From Styela clava (lineage: Eukaryota; Chordata; Ascidiacea; Stolidobranchia; Styelidae): a DNA stretch of 64,000 nt. Below, piece after piece: positions 49,141-59,957 of the stretch. Location of the stretch: the NCBI RefSeq assembly GCF_964204865.1, contig NC_135252.1, positions 12,111,383 through 12,175,382 of the forward strand. Direction: 5' to 3'. Under the pieces are notes generated by a model. It was not told the origin of the DNA and did not search any database. It saw nothing but the letters and a program-made list of their open reading frames with translations. The translations under genes and the position numbers were made by a program. Each line of letters opens with the position of its first letter. Position 1 is the first letter of the stretch.

Positions 49141-49179
49141 CTTTTTATTTAATACGACAGTGATATTTTTGGACCCAAA

Positions 49180-49460
49180 GTGTACATACAGATCGTTTTG
49201 TTATTATGTTGTTGTGGTTAGAATTCATTTTCTTGTTATTGTTGTGAAAAAATAACTTCTCTCACCTATTGGAACTGCTTTGAAATTTTCAATGGTTAAA
49301 AATTGTAATATTTTTTCTAGAAGGCTATTACGTTTATTTTATGTATTTCAAAAATTTCTGTGGGCTCTAAAGGATACGTTTTATGTGTGCGATTTTAGTC
49401 TTGGTCATTATGTCCATATATTTGAATATCAATCTCTTGTTCGTAATTCTGTTGATGGCA
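49180..49460 (+). repeat. dispersed repeat R1 copy
   Basis: Has TTTTGTTATTATGTTGTTGT, GGAACTGCTTTGAAATTTTC, TCTAGAAGGCTATTACGTTT and TGTCCATATATTTGAATATC in R1 order. More diverged than the copies at 54 kb. Confidence 0.65.
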
Positions 49461-50268
49461 TAGCCATAAGTACTTACGCACGAAAAGGAATAAATATTAA
49501 ACATAGATCAGGAAAATAGAAAACGACTTGGCGAGGAAAAGATTTTTGTTGTTTGCGAGACGTTACGTTTTTCATCAGTTTCAAGGTTTTGCTCAAGTTG
49601 ACTACGAATAATGCTGCAGAATCCGGTATTATATATTGTTTGTACATGTAAGCTACTGTGAATTTTGCATCCACTGCAACCTGGAATAAGTCGACTAAAT
49701 ATTCTGAAGTCGAACAGATATCACAGGCGCCTGGACAACAATTCAAAAACGCTGAGAGCTCATCATTTTGCCTTTATTCCTTAATTCTACATGTTTACAA
49801 ACTTTAAAAGACATGCAGTACACATTAACGATCTCGAAATTGAGTTTTATTTAAACTTAGCAATTTTTTGCGTGTAAGTGTCATGAGTTTTTCCCTGATA
49901 ATGTGGCGACGCACGAACTAAAAGTTTGGGAACCGCTGGATAAAGGCATAAAATTCCCTAGAACTATGCCATACATATAATTTTACAGTTGTTTTCGGAC
50001 TCGAAAATGGATACTCTAGCGGTGAATCGTATTTCTTGTAATGCTGAAGAACTCGGCAAAATAACCAGGCAATTACTGAACAAGAACTTTAGAATTTCAA
50101 ATACTTTCAAATACACAAAAACTTTTAAAAACTACAATCAAAACGTGTTTAGAGCGAACCGGTAACTTTTAAACAAAAATAAAATGCCAAATATTTAAAC
50201 AATTACACGAAACGATATAGCAAATTTAATATGACTGGTTTTCAAATATACGAATTTTGATAATTTTT
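49461..50268. other. spacer with a lone hAT-like end
   Basis: AAAGTTTGGGAACCGCTGG (about 49921-49939) is a hAT-type right terminus, perhaps of the ZBED-type element at 48.5-49.1 kb. A matching left end was not proven. The rest should include the 3' untranslated region of the ACSL gene. Confidence 0.4.
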
Positions 50269-52275
50269 TCAAGAATGTGGAAAGTTCTCCTCTATTTTTG
50301 CTGCGTAATGACTCTCTAGTGCTTTTCTCTTCAACTTGAAAGCCGAGGTGATAAGCCCTGCTTCTGGGGTCCAAGGTTCCGGCTCCAGACACAATTTCTG
50401 TGGGATCTCAAATTTTTGCAACTTGGCAATATCGCTGGCTTGTTTAATTGCGTGTTCCATCTCCTTGACCATGCCCTTGTTCTGACATATCTCTTCCATG
50501 GTTTCAGACGTGATACCTTTAGATAACGCTAGCGCCCTGAACGCCTTCTCATTTGGAACTACAAAAGCCATTGATGTTGGATTCATTGAATTGGCATATA
50601 GCCAGATATTGTCAACCATAGGCGACGCTTTCAATTTGGATTCAATATTACCCACGGCAATGTATTCTCCATGCGACAATTTGACGAGATCCTTTTTCCG
50701 ATCAATCACTTTGAGGCTCCCGTCGCTCGCTATTTCTCCAATGTCACCAGTTTTAAACCAACGTTGGCCGTTTTCATCCACATGAAAATCTTCTGCTGTT
50801 TTCTGCTCATTCTTATAATAACCTTGAGTAACGATGGGACCCCCAATCCACACTTCACCTTGTGGATTGGGCTTGTTTGTTGGAAAGTAACCGCCATCTG
50901 CCCATGGAACAAGTTTGAACTCTGCACTAGGCAAAGGAGGTCCAACAGTTCCAGTTGAATGGTCAGTTAAGACCTGTGTTATTGTACCAGCACCACAAGT
51001 CTCTGTTAATCCATACCCCTGCCCGACGGGACAACACATGCAGACGTTCATGAAACGCTGAGTTTGAGCATCAAGTGGTGCACCGCCTGACAGCATTATT
51101 CTAACTTTACCTCCGAGAACTGCTCTTGTGTTTTTAAATATAATTCTATTTAGAATAGGCGTGTCTTGACCATTATTCACGCACCCGAGCTTGTAAGAAT
51201 AGCCAAAGTTGAATAAACCCTGTCTAAGAAAGTTAGCTTCACCAACAGTTTGCATTATTGTCTTCCTCATGCGTTCCATGATTGCTGGAACAGCGGCCAT
51301 CAAAGTTGGCTGTAAAGCCGACGAATCTCCTTTCGTGCCCGGTTTTATTCGGAGAGACTTGTCAGTGACTGTTAACGGAGAAGAGTATCCAATCCTGGCA
51401 CCCCCGCACAACGTCACCGATTCAGCTGCCAGCTCGAGCACATGAGCCAAAGGCAAGTATGCAATATATGTATCATTTGGCGACAAATTAGGTATTCTGG
51501 ATGATATTCCAGACATGGCCGCCACGAAATTTCCGTGACTGATCATGACCCCTTTCGGGTTTCCAGTTGTTCCACTTGTGTACATGATGATCGCGCAGTC
51601 GTCGGGGGCAGTCTGCTTGCGTTTGATATTTTGACCTCTTAAACTTCCCAGATTTTCAACTTCCGCGAAAGTCTTCGTTTGGACATTGTTCGGAATACCA
51701 CTGATGTCATTACCTGTATCTACATACACGATGGTGTTGAGTCGTGGCAAACTAGCAAAGCAGTTTTTTAATTTGGTCGCCAAAAGATTTCCACTTGTTA
51801 TAACGCATTGTGTTTCAGTTTGGGCAAGAGCGTATGTAATTCCTTCCTCGCCTAAGGTCGCGTACACGGTAACTAAAGTGAAATTATATCTAAAGCATGC
51901 CTGCGCTGCAATCATCCATTCTTTTTGTGTTTCCATAAATATAGCAACATTTTGTCCTGCACTTATACCAAGCGCCCCAATGCCTTTTGCAACATTCTCT
52001 ATTTTTGTGTTGACTTCATTAAGTGTCACCCATTTGTAATCGCCGAAAGTCGCCTTTTTCATTACCTTGCCACCAGGTACCACTTCATCAGATTCGGAAA
52101 TCAGTTCACGAGTTCCAAAACAAGGATTATTTCCGAATTTACGCACTGCTCTTTCAAACACTTTATCAATGGTTCGCTCGCCATCATAGTTTGAGAACAT
52201 GAGACTACCAAAACTTTCTACACATCGATATGACGACCCAGGATCGCCTGGCTTGGTTGGCTTTGCCCTAGGCAT
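50269..52275 (-). CDS. ACSL4: long-chain acyl-CoA synthetase, ACSL3/4 type, copy A, intronless
   Basis: Activates long-chain fatty acids with ATP and CoA for lipid synthesis. 668 residues from MPRAKPTKPGDPGSSYRC; the start matches the short form of vertebrate ACSL4 (no N-terminal membrane segment). Motifs: EWMIAAQACFRYNF (119-132), ATP/AMP loop YTSGTTGNPKG (232-242), YLPLAHVLEL, SGGAPLDAQTQRFMN, GYGLTETCGAG (about 420-430), WFKTGDIGE, IDRKKDLVKLSHGEY, and the C-terminal EPWTPEAGLI..AFKLKRK block that is typical of ACSL3/4 and separates it from the bubblegum class. An in-frame Met 16 codons upstream lies before a splice acceptor and is not used in my model. No introns in the frame; it pairs with copy B at 56803. 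Confidence 0.94.
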   Translation of the reverse strand: MPRAKPTKPGDPGSSYRCVESFGSLMFSNYDGERTIDKVFERAVRKFGNNPCFGTRELISESDEVVPGGKVMKKATFGDYKWVTLNEVNTKIENVAKGIGALGISAGQNVAIFMETQKEWMIAAQACFRYNFTLVTVYATLGEEGITYALAQTETQCVITSGNLLATKLKNCFASLPRLNTIVYVDTGNDISGIPNNVQTKTFAEVENLGSLRGQNIKRKQTAPDDCAIIMYTSGTTGNPKGVMISHGNFVAAMSGISSRIPNLSPNDTYIAYLPLAHVLELAAESVTLCGGARIGYSSPLTVTDKSLRIKPGTKGDSSALQPTLMAAVPAIMERMRKTIMQTVGEANFLRQGLFNFGYSYKLGCVNNGQDTPILNRIIFKNTRAVLGGKVRIMLSGGAPLDAQTQRFMNVCMCCPVGQGYGLTETCGAGTITQVLTDHSTGTVGPPLPSAEFKLVPWADGGYFPTNKPNPQGEVWIGGPIVTQGYYKNEQKTAEDFHVDENGQRWFKTGDIGEIASDGSLKVIDRKKDLVKLSHGEYIAVGNIESKLKASPMVDNIWLYANSMNPTSMAFVVPNEKAFRALALSKGITSETMEEICQNKGMVKEMEHAIKQASDIAKLQKFEIPQKLCLEPEPWTPEAGLITSAFKLKRKALESHYAAKIEENFPHS

Positions 52276-52299
52276 TTTTAAATCTAGCTCCGGAAGAAT

Positions 52300-52312
52300 C
52301 TGTAAAAAAGAA
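52300..52312 (-). promoter_or_regulatory. splice acceptor before ACSL copy A
   Basis: TTCTTTTTTACAG on the minus strand, 24 bases before the ATG at 52275. It implies a 5'-leader intron or a trans-splice site. Confidence 0.6.
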
Positions 52313-52589
52313 GAATACATCAATGCTGCATGTTAACAGATACCCTATAATTAAATTAGTATTAGGAAGACTTCGTCATGAAAATAACCATTCCAACGTT
52401 CATGGCACGGAATATATGGAAATAAGTTAATGCAAATATTATTGCGTCGAATACGCTTTTTCAAATAATTGTTTAAAAAATTAGGACTTGAAAGTTGATA
52501 TCCCGAAAAAATACGATACTTGCACGTCGAAGTTCAAAATGTACTTGATGTGCGCATATCACCCAGCAATTTTTTTTATCACTATACGA

Positions 52590-52680
52590 TAGTGTTATCG
52601 GAGAAGAGGAAAGACTATAAGCTTAATCATATGGCGAATCACGGCCTCTCTTCCAGTTGTCAGAGAATATTCTGCTTGTT
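52590..52680 (-). repeat. SINE fragment
   Basis: GAGAAGAGGAAAG.CTATAAGC, then CATATGGCGAATCACGGCCT, matching the 3' part of the SINE at 17221-17554. Confidence 0.55.
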
Positions 52681-52799
52681 TGTGGGTGGGGTGGAACTTT
52701 CTGAGGGAGTATTATTCTGTCACCCTGGCAGACACAGACTAAATTTGTTTAAATGAAATAATTTGAACAGTTTAATCTTAATGAAATGCTATTTAATCG

Positions 52800-52885
52800 A
52801 CTCAAAATATTGATAGGATTCTCATATTTATCCCTGAGAAAAGGGAAAGCTGATGATATAGCGAACCACACCTTGTATAGAGCTA
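52800..52885 (-). repeat. SINE fragment
   Basis: GATAGGATTCTCATATTTAT, CCCTGAGAAAAGGGAAAGCT and GCGAACCACACC match the 3' end of the SINE. It lies about 120 bases from the previous fragment. Confidence 0.55.
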
Positions 52886-53639
52886 GTCGAGGTAAATACT
52901 CAATCAAAAAATCATCAAAATTTAAAAAAAATGTTTACACGTATTATCCTTTACTGAGGGAAAAGCATAAGAAATGTACTTTAATTTTTGTTACAAATTA
53001 GTGAAATGCTGTTTTACATGTATGCGTGAGCTTGTACACCGTTTTGCACGCAGATTATAAAAATATATCTTTGGGTATATTAGATTATTGTGAATAACAA
53101 CGATTTCGGAATGAGCTTGGACTTCATATCTTTCACACAAATAGGTAAACGTTGAGGGTAGCCTACTTCTTGCTGCGGATATCATTATTATCGTTTCCGC
53201 CGCATAAAATCATTGATTTTAGGTGGAAGACGTGAGAGCTAATGAATTAGAAAATAATATTTTGGACAATAATTTCATTCTAGCCCAAGCGCTATAATTC
53301 TGCAACTTCAGTTGAATTGGCCGACTAAGTTGAAATCGTTCAGAAACCTCTGACCTTATGATTTTTGCCTATATTGCGATCAGTCTAAATTACTTAACTG
53401 TACCTAGCAGAACTTACCAAAAAACGGCTGTATCAGACTACTTTACGAAGAGGTTGACGCCTACACCGCACCGCCTGTTGAAAAACTGAAAACAAAAAAG
53501 ATGTATTATTATCTTTGCATACCATTGTTACTTCATAATGAGATTTTTTTCTTATCGTGTGGTGTCACATTAGCATAGGAATTTTATGGCTCTACGAAGC
53601 TTGATTCAACTTCACCACTAGAATGAGGCTTTGCATGCA
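52886..53639. other. spacer, nothing recognised
   Basis: AT-rich DNA between the two ACSL genes; no supported feature. Confidence 0.4.
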
Positions 53640-53760
53640 TAACCAATGAGAGTACGGTGTATATTCTTCAAAACGTCACTCTATGCATCTGCTGATTGGC
53701 AAATGTCACAAAGTAAACAAGGAAGTCGACGCTCAGGGAAACATCCATTCAGTCCGCAAT
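53640..53760 (-). repeat. MITE fragment (GGACCTTTCCCCGA family), reversed
   Basis: The reverse complement reads GTCGACTTCCTTGTTTACTT, TGTGACATTTGCCAATCAGC and GTGACG, matching 17612-17670 and 13372-13430. Confidence 0.65.
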
Positions 53761-54157
53761 TTTCATTTGAAGCCGTTGTTCCTGGCGAATACTGACATAT
53801 TCAGTTTCGATTTCTAAAAACATTCTGTATCACACATAGCAATTTTCAGAACATCTCATCTCGTAACTCGCGTTTTGCGGCCTCCGGCCAGACCCCTTGT
53901 TACAGTCAAACGTAGTAGTATATATTTACGGTCAAACTTGGCAATTACAAATTTCGGCGTTCCTAAAGTATGTGTACCAAGATGACGCACAACCTGAACC
54001 TTAACCTGGTACACATACTATGTTCAGGTTGTGCGCCATTTACTATAGTACTTCGGGAGCACTTAAATTTCAGAACCCCCCTTTGAAAATTCCTGGCTAC
54101 GCCCCTGCAGACAATGCATGCCCGTCTCCCACCACCATAATATTTCATCCAGCTTAT

Positions 54158-54885
54158 TAGACACGTTTAGTGAACATAACAATCTTTTCAATATTATTGG
54201 ACACGTAGTGGACATAACGATCGTTTCAATATTATGTTGTTGTTGTTGTTCTTGTTCTTTGACACGTTTTTAAAAAGTCGCTTTTCTCTTCGAATACTGG
54301 ACCAATTGCTTTGAAATTTTCAGTGGTTGAAGATAAAATTTTTCTCCAGAAGGCTATTACTTTTTTTTTTCGCTATGACGTCTTCAAAATTATTGCCATT
54401 GGGTGGCGCTACGTGTCCATATATTTGAGCATAGCTCTCTTGTTGGACACGTAGTGGACATAACGATCGTTTCAATATTATGTTGTTGTTGTTGTTGTTC
54501 TTTGACACGTTTTTAAAAAGTCGCTTTTCTCTTCGAATACTGGACCAATTGCTTTGAAATTTTCAGTGGTTAAAGATAAAAATTTTCTCCAGAAGGCTAT
54601 TACTTTTTTTTTCGCTATGACGTCATCAAAATTATGTGACTCTACGTGTCCATACATTTGAGCATAGCTCTCTTGTGTTGTTATTGTTATAATTTGTCTC
54701 CATCATTTTTAAAAAATTGCTTTTCTTTTCGAATACTGGACCAATTGCTTTGAAATTTTTAGTGGTTAAAGATAAAATTTTCTCCAGAAGGTTATTACTT
54801 TTTTTCGCTATGACGCCATCAAAATTATTGCCATTGGGTGACGCTACGTGTCCATATATTTGAGCATAACTCTCTTGTTACACAC
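54158..54885 (+). repeat. tandem array of R1 (three ~240-bp units)
   Basis: Units start near 54199, 54443 and 54677. Each has a (GTT)n stretch, TTTTTAAAAAGTCGCTTTTC, GAATACTGGACCAATTGCTT, GAAATTTTCAGTGGTTAAAG, CTCCAGAAGGCTATTAC, CGCTATGACGTCATCAAAAT, and ends ACGTGTCCATATATTTGAGC then ATAGCTCTCTTGTT. The third unit is the most diverged at its start. A short partial unit precedes the first. Confidence 0.88.
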
Positions 54886-55189
54886 ATGATGATCCATTGT
54901 CTGATCTAACTCTGGAATCGTCATTTTATTATAAATATTGAATGACCTTATATTCCGGTGACAGACTGTACATATATTTATTAATGAGTCGCTTCGTTTA
55001 CAATTTAGTATTCAATGCCTATATATGCGCCTATAATGCAGAGCTGGCCTAACCTCCCCGTACCTTCGACTGCAAAGTGTGTAAAAAGAGGCCCCCGATT
55101 TCGAGTGTACCCAATCAAATTAAAAGGTATTCTGTCGGCGGCAAATTGAAAAAAAGCTGAAATTCTGCGCTTTATCGGCACTCGGTATC

Positions 55190-55910
55190 AATATATATTT
55201 CCCCGAAAATAAGATTGGGTCTTATTACTTATTGATTTTAATCGGTAAGTATATTAAAAGGTCTGTATGTCTGTCTGTATGTCTGTTAGATGCACGTGAT
55301 ATCTCACGAAAGCGAGATTGAATCTGATCCAAATTGCAAATGCAAATTGCATGTGCATTCATTTTATTTCGGACCAGGAGCCTATTGATTTTGGGCGAAT
55401 TATGTCTTATAATTAGAGAGTTATTAATTAATTAGTGATGGGACACAAGGTGTCACTATGGAGTAAGAGCGCTGTTTTGGATCCCCTAACTTTCGATCGA
55501 TAAGTCTTCGGTCTCTGACCGATATTCTCGTTTAAATTTTCTTCCGAAAAATACCACTAGGGCTTATTTTCGGGATGTCTTATATTTCATTTATCAAAAA
55601 CAAAATTACAAAGTAGAGAATTACGAGATTTTCAAATATACAAAATATGAAAACCGATATTCATTTACTCCATATATAAATAATACGTTTTTATTCAAAA
55701 TAGCTGCAAAACATAGATTATCAATCATTTAAAACTTGTAGTAGAGATATCTTGCTATCGGCTAGGTCAAAAAATCAAAAAAAATTCGCGTTATTGACTA
55801 GGTCTTATTTTAAGGGAAGGGCTTATAATCTTATATTAATATTATTTCTTAAATTCGGGCTAGGTTTTATTTTAAGGGTAGGTCTTATTTTCGGGGAAAC
55901 ACGGTATATA
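55190..55910. mobile_element. possible element with TTTCCCCGAAAATAAGA ends
   Basis: TTTCCCCGAAAATAAGATTG at about 55198 and its reverse (GTCTTATTTTCGGGGAAA) at about 55882-55899 form terminal inverted repeats. GGGCTTATTTTCGGGATGTC (55556) and GGTCTTATTTTAAGGG (55800, 55857) are further internal copies. The part 55262-55540 begins with (GTCTGTAT)n and has no coding potential. Confidence 0.55.
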
Positions 55911-56744
55911 TATATATCTATTTGTGAGTTATGATTATATTTCTTACCTAACCTAACCATCAATTGGACAAACTTTTCAATTCGCGATTTCTTTTTCAAC
56001 AACCACAACTTTCATATTTGACTGTTCCCAGTAGCCGTACATTTTTTATGCGTTTACTAATGCGTTCTTTACTTGTTTATTCTCCTAAATTAAAGTTATA
56101 CGTGCTTCCACTGTCGTGTTTTTATTTATAAAAGGTACGTTTTCCACCCAATCAATCTGATTTTTTATACATTATATCTGGTTTCCAGGCCTTTCCGTGT
56201 TGTACTATTATGTAAATGACAATATGTACTACAATGGTCGTTTCCATCAGAAAACGATGGGCGCTATTTAGTCGTGCACCCATTCACTCTCTGTTCTGTT
56301 TGACCGACAGTAACCCAATTTTCCGCGCGTGAACTCTCTCCTTTCACTACAACATAGGACGATAGATACAAAGTCCAAAAGAACACGCGTTGCCGTTCAA
56401 AATAAAAGCGCTAACGAAATTAAAGTGCGAAAACAGTCGGCCGAAGGTCGCGCTTAGAGTGATATTTCTTGCCTGGAATACATTTTACAATCACATTTGA
56501 GCTGCGTGTCTTATCAGTTCAAGTCAGCTGCCGTTTAAGGCTGCTGATTCTTCACACCATGTGGTACACGCACGCTTTGTACAAAGTCTTCTCGAACCTC
56601 GTGTATTTGTTAAAAACTGACAATACTATATATATAACGTGTACGTAGACGGACACCATTCATATTGCAATTTACGTTTGGCGGTTGGGTAGCATGTACT
56701 AAATCTGCGACTTGAAATATAACGTCAGAGTAGTAATACTAGGA
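55911..56744. other. 5' flank of ACSL copy B
   Basis: Less AT-rich than its surroundings, with several CpG words. It likely contains the promoter; no individual site could be assigned. Confidence 0.4.
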
Positions 56745-56756
56745 CCCTTTTTTCAG
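56745..56756 (+). promoter_or_regulatory. splice acceptor before ACSL copy B
   Basis: CCTTTTTTCAG, 46 bases before the ATG at 56803; mirrors the arrangement at copy A. Confidence 0.55.
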
Positions 56757-56802
56757 GTATTTATAATTTGAATAATTAATATTAACTGACCGTTAAAAAG
56801 AC

Positions 56803-58833
56803 ATGTCTAGCAAGACGAGGGCAAAGCCGACCACAAGCAACGACCCGGGTTCTCCCTATCGATGCGTGGAAAGTTTTAACGATCTTGTTTTGTCGGATTA
56901 CGACGGAGAACGAACGATCGATCGAGTTTTTGAAGTCGCTGTCAGAAAATATGGAAATTGCCAATCTCTCGGAACAAGAGAACTGCTATCAGAAGCCGAC
57001 GAAAAACAGCCAGACGGAAAAGTATTCAAAAAGGCAACATTTGGTGACTATAAGTGGTTGACTTTGAAAGAAGTAAGCTTGAAAGTAGAAAATCTTGCCA
57101 GGGGAATTGGAGCGCTCGGTGTCCAACCAGGTCAAAATGTAGCAATATTCTTGGAAACGCAAAGAGAATGGATGATTGCCGCGCAAGCATGTTTCAGATA
57201 CAACTTTCCACTCGTCACTGTATATGCAACGCTGGGCGAAGATGGAATTACATATGCACTAAATCAAACGGAGGCACATTGCGTAATTACCAGTGGAAAT
57301 CTGTTAATGACCAAGTTGAAGAATTGCTTGAGTAGTTTGCCTAGCTTGAGAACAATTATCTATGTAGATTCAGGAAACAAAGTTGCAGACATCCCGGATG
57401 AAATTCAGTTGAAAAGCTATCCCGAAGTTGAAAACCTTGGTAGCTCTCCACAGGGTCAAACTATCAAACGACAGTCGACCTCAGCTGACGATCTTGCTAT
57501 TATTATGTACACCAGTGGAACAACAGGGAACCCAAAAGGAGTGATGATAAGTCATGGAAATTTTGTCGCTGCAATGTCCGGTATATCTTCTCGTATTCCC
57601 AACCTTTCAACAGAAGACACATATATCGCATATCTACCTTTAGCCCACGTACTGGAGCTTGCAGCAGAAACAATTCTGCTCTGTGGTGGCGCTGGAATTG
57701 GTTATTCCTCACCTTTAACACTGACCGACAGATCAAGTAGGATAAAGTCCGGAACAAAAGGAGATGCAAGTGTCTTACGTCCAACTCTGATGGCTGCTGT
57801 GCCAGAAATAATGGAACGCATGAGGAAAGCATTAATGCAAGCCATTCAAGAATTTGGTTTTATCCGACAAAATGTTTTTCACTATGCATACAACTACAAA
57901 CTCAGCTGTGTGGAACATGGCCAAGACACTCCGACACTCAACAGATTTGTATTCAAAAACACGAAAGGACTTCTTGGAGGCAGAGTACGAGCTATGCTAT
58001 GTGGTGGGGCACCACTCGATGCACAAACACAGAGATTCATGAATGTATGTATGTGCTGTCCAGTAGGACAAGGGTACGGTTTAACAGAAACATGTGGGGC
58101 GGGGACAATAACACAAGTCTTAACAGATCACTCAACTGGAACCGTAGGTCCACCAATCCCAAGTGCAGAAATAAAGCTTGTTTCGTGGGAAGAAGGTGGA
58201 TACTTCCCATCAAACAAGCCTCATGCACAGGGAGAGGTGTGGATCGGAGGACCAATCATCTCCCAGGGATACTATAAAAATGAAGAAAAGACTGCAGAAG
58301 ATTTTTATGTTGATGAAGATGGCCAGAGATGGTTTAAAACAGGCGATATTGGAGAGATTTTAGATGATGGAAGCCTAAAGATTATTGATAGGAAAAAGGA
58401 TCTTGTTAAACTGTCACATGGTGAATACATAGCTGTTGGAAACATTGAATCAAAATTGAAAGCATCACCGCTCATGGACAATGTTTGGATATATGCAAAT
58501 GGAATGCACCCAACCGCGATGGCTTTTATTGTGCCAAACGAGAAAGCCTTCATGGCATTGGCTGCCAACAAAGGTTTAAATTCAAAAAGCATGGAGGAAC
58601 TATGCAACAATTCAGAAATGGAGCAGGAAATGAAAAAAGCGCTATTGCAAGCATGTAAAGTCGCAAAGCTTCAAAAATTTGAAATTCCACAAAAAATGGC
58701 TGTAGAGCCGGAGCCATGGACGCCAGAGGCAGGGCTAATTACTTCAGCATTTAAGCTAAAACGCAAAGCTCTTACTGAACACTATGCCGCCAAAATTGAA
58801 GAGAACTTCCCCCATTCAAAACAAACAGTTTAG
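56803..58833 (+). CDS. ACSL4: long-chain acyl-CoA synthetase, ACSL3/4 type, copy B, intronless
   Basis: 676 residues, alike to copy A over its whole length. Start MSSKTRAKPTTSNDPGSPYR again fits short-form ACSL4. Motifs: EWMIAAQACFRYNF (122-135), P-loop YTSGTTGNPKG (236-246), YLPLAHVLEL (277-286), GGAPLDAQTQRFMNV (401-415), GYGLTETCGAG (424-434), WFKTGDIGE (510-518), IDRKKDLVKLSHGEY (528-542), EPWTPEAGLI (637-646) and the basic AFKLKRKA near the catalytic lysine (649-656). The linker and C-terminus differ most from copy A, so the two may differ in substrate or tissue. No introns; AATAAA at 59054-59059 is a likely poly(A) signal. Divergently oriented with copy A. Confidence 0.95.
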   Translation: MSSKTRAKPTTSNDPGSPYRCVESFNDLVLSDYDGERTIDRVFEVAVRKYGNCQSLGTRELLSEADEKQPDGKVFKKATFGDYKWLTLKEVSLKVENLARGIGALGVQPGQNVAIFLETQREWMIAAQACFRYNFPLVTVYATLGEDGITYALNQTEAHCVITSGNLLMTKLKNCLSSLPSLRTIIYVDSGNKVADIPDEIQLKSYPEVENLGSSPQGQTIKRQSTSADDLAIIMYTSGTTGNPKGVMISHGNFVAAMSGISSRIPNLSTEDTYIAYLPLAHVLELAAETILLCGGAGIGYSSPLTLTDRSSRIKSGTKGDASVLRPTLMAAVPEIMERMRKALMQAIQEFGFIRQNVFHYAYNYKLSCVEHGQDTPTLNRFVFKNTKGLLGGRVRAMLCGGAPLDAQTQRFMNVCMCCPVGQGYGLTETCGAGTITQVLTDHSTGTVGPPIPSAEIKLVSWEEGGYFPSNKPHAQGEVWIGGPIISQGYYKNEEKTAEDFYVDEDGQRWFKTGDIGEILDDGSLKIIDRKKDLVKLSHGEYIAVGNIESKLKASPLMDNVWIYANGMHPTAMAFIVPNEKAFMALAANKGLNSKSMEELCNNSEMEQEMKKALLQACKVAKLQKFEIPQKMAVEPEPWTPEAGLITSAFKLKRKALTEHYAAKIEENFPHSKQTV

Positions 58834-59957
58834 AATTTAGTTGGATTGTAATTTTGCTTCATAATAATACCATGTCCCGTCACATTTCATAACTGCAATT
58901 GCTTAGTTTCTTATTGTGTATCTCTTAAATTATAAGTTCATATTATATATACATAGTTCATCTGATCTGTAAAATTACAACATTTTTGTGCTTTGTCCTA
59001 AGATTACACAATCTATCCAAAGATCATTTTTTAAAATCTGTGATAAATCTGCAAATAAAATTAAGACATTCGAAATCCAACAATTATGCCTCAAAACTTG
59101 ATTTTATTAGTTTCTTGAAAGTTAATGACGAGAAAAGTAGACAGCAGATATAAAAGCTAGTAGAATAGCGAGCAAAAATATATGTATGTGATAGAATTTT
59201 GGGGAAAAAATTGGGAGAAATAAGTTAAAATAACAGTTACTGTACAAAATAACAGTTACTGTACAAACGAAAGTAATAATGTAAACCTCAACCAGGTTAA
59301 GTAGTGCGTGAGGTGGTAGAAAATAAAATACATGATTGTAGGCTTGAAATCGTTTCGGAAACATGAAAATAATATTGGTACGTAATTAGTATTCTTGCAT
59401 CTGATAACGCAGGCAATTGAAAGGTCGTGGTAAAGTTTCAAATAATAAAATGACTGACATGTCCTATTAAAATAAACCAAAGCTTGGTAAAGTACATCCG
59501 ACTGGTAGTATATACCTCGCGTTTTCTATAGTACTAGATTTTATTTCTTCATCACATAGCCAAAGTGCAGCATTAAAAAACAGCAAAAGCGATAATAACT
59601 AAAAAAATATATCCAAAAACTATCAAAATTTTTATGATAAATATATAATTACAGCATAATAGACCTTGTAATATAATAAATACTTCATATTTTGTCAAAC
59701 TTTACAAGTGACAAAGAAAATGAAATAGACAGACCAGCTTGGTATCATATCATCTCAAGCTCGATGAATCCATCAAAATTAAAAAAACACCTCAATATAT
59801 CCAGCAATAGATAATTAATTAATAAGCTACGCAGAAGCATGCATCCAATCACCCTTGCCTTGTTAATTATTAACATGTACTGTGGAGGCATGCTATGTCA
59901 CGAAACCGAGAGCTTTATTTATGTAAGATTAGATGTTAACAAGTAGGCTGACTTCTG
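58834..59957. other. convergent 3' flanks of ACSL copy B and the MBD5/6-like gene
   Basis: Holds AATAAA on the plus strand at 59054-59059 (for ACSL) and on the minus strand at 59914-59919 (for the MBD gene, 39 bases past its stop). A 20-base unit AAAATAACAGTTACTGTAC is repeated twice at about 59228-59266. No gene seen. Confidence 0.6.

Noticed and set aside
50498..52194. Plus-strand frames opposite ACSL copy A
   Set aside because: Shadows of a conserved coding strand; no independent motifs.
50269..52275. Assignment to the bubblegum (ACSBG) class
   Set aside because: The IDRKKDLVKLSHGEY and EPWTPE..AFKLKRK blocks are those of ACSL3/4; the ACSBG-specific GRLKELI type motif is absent.
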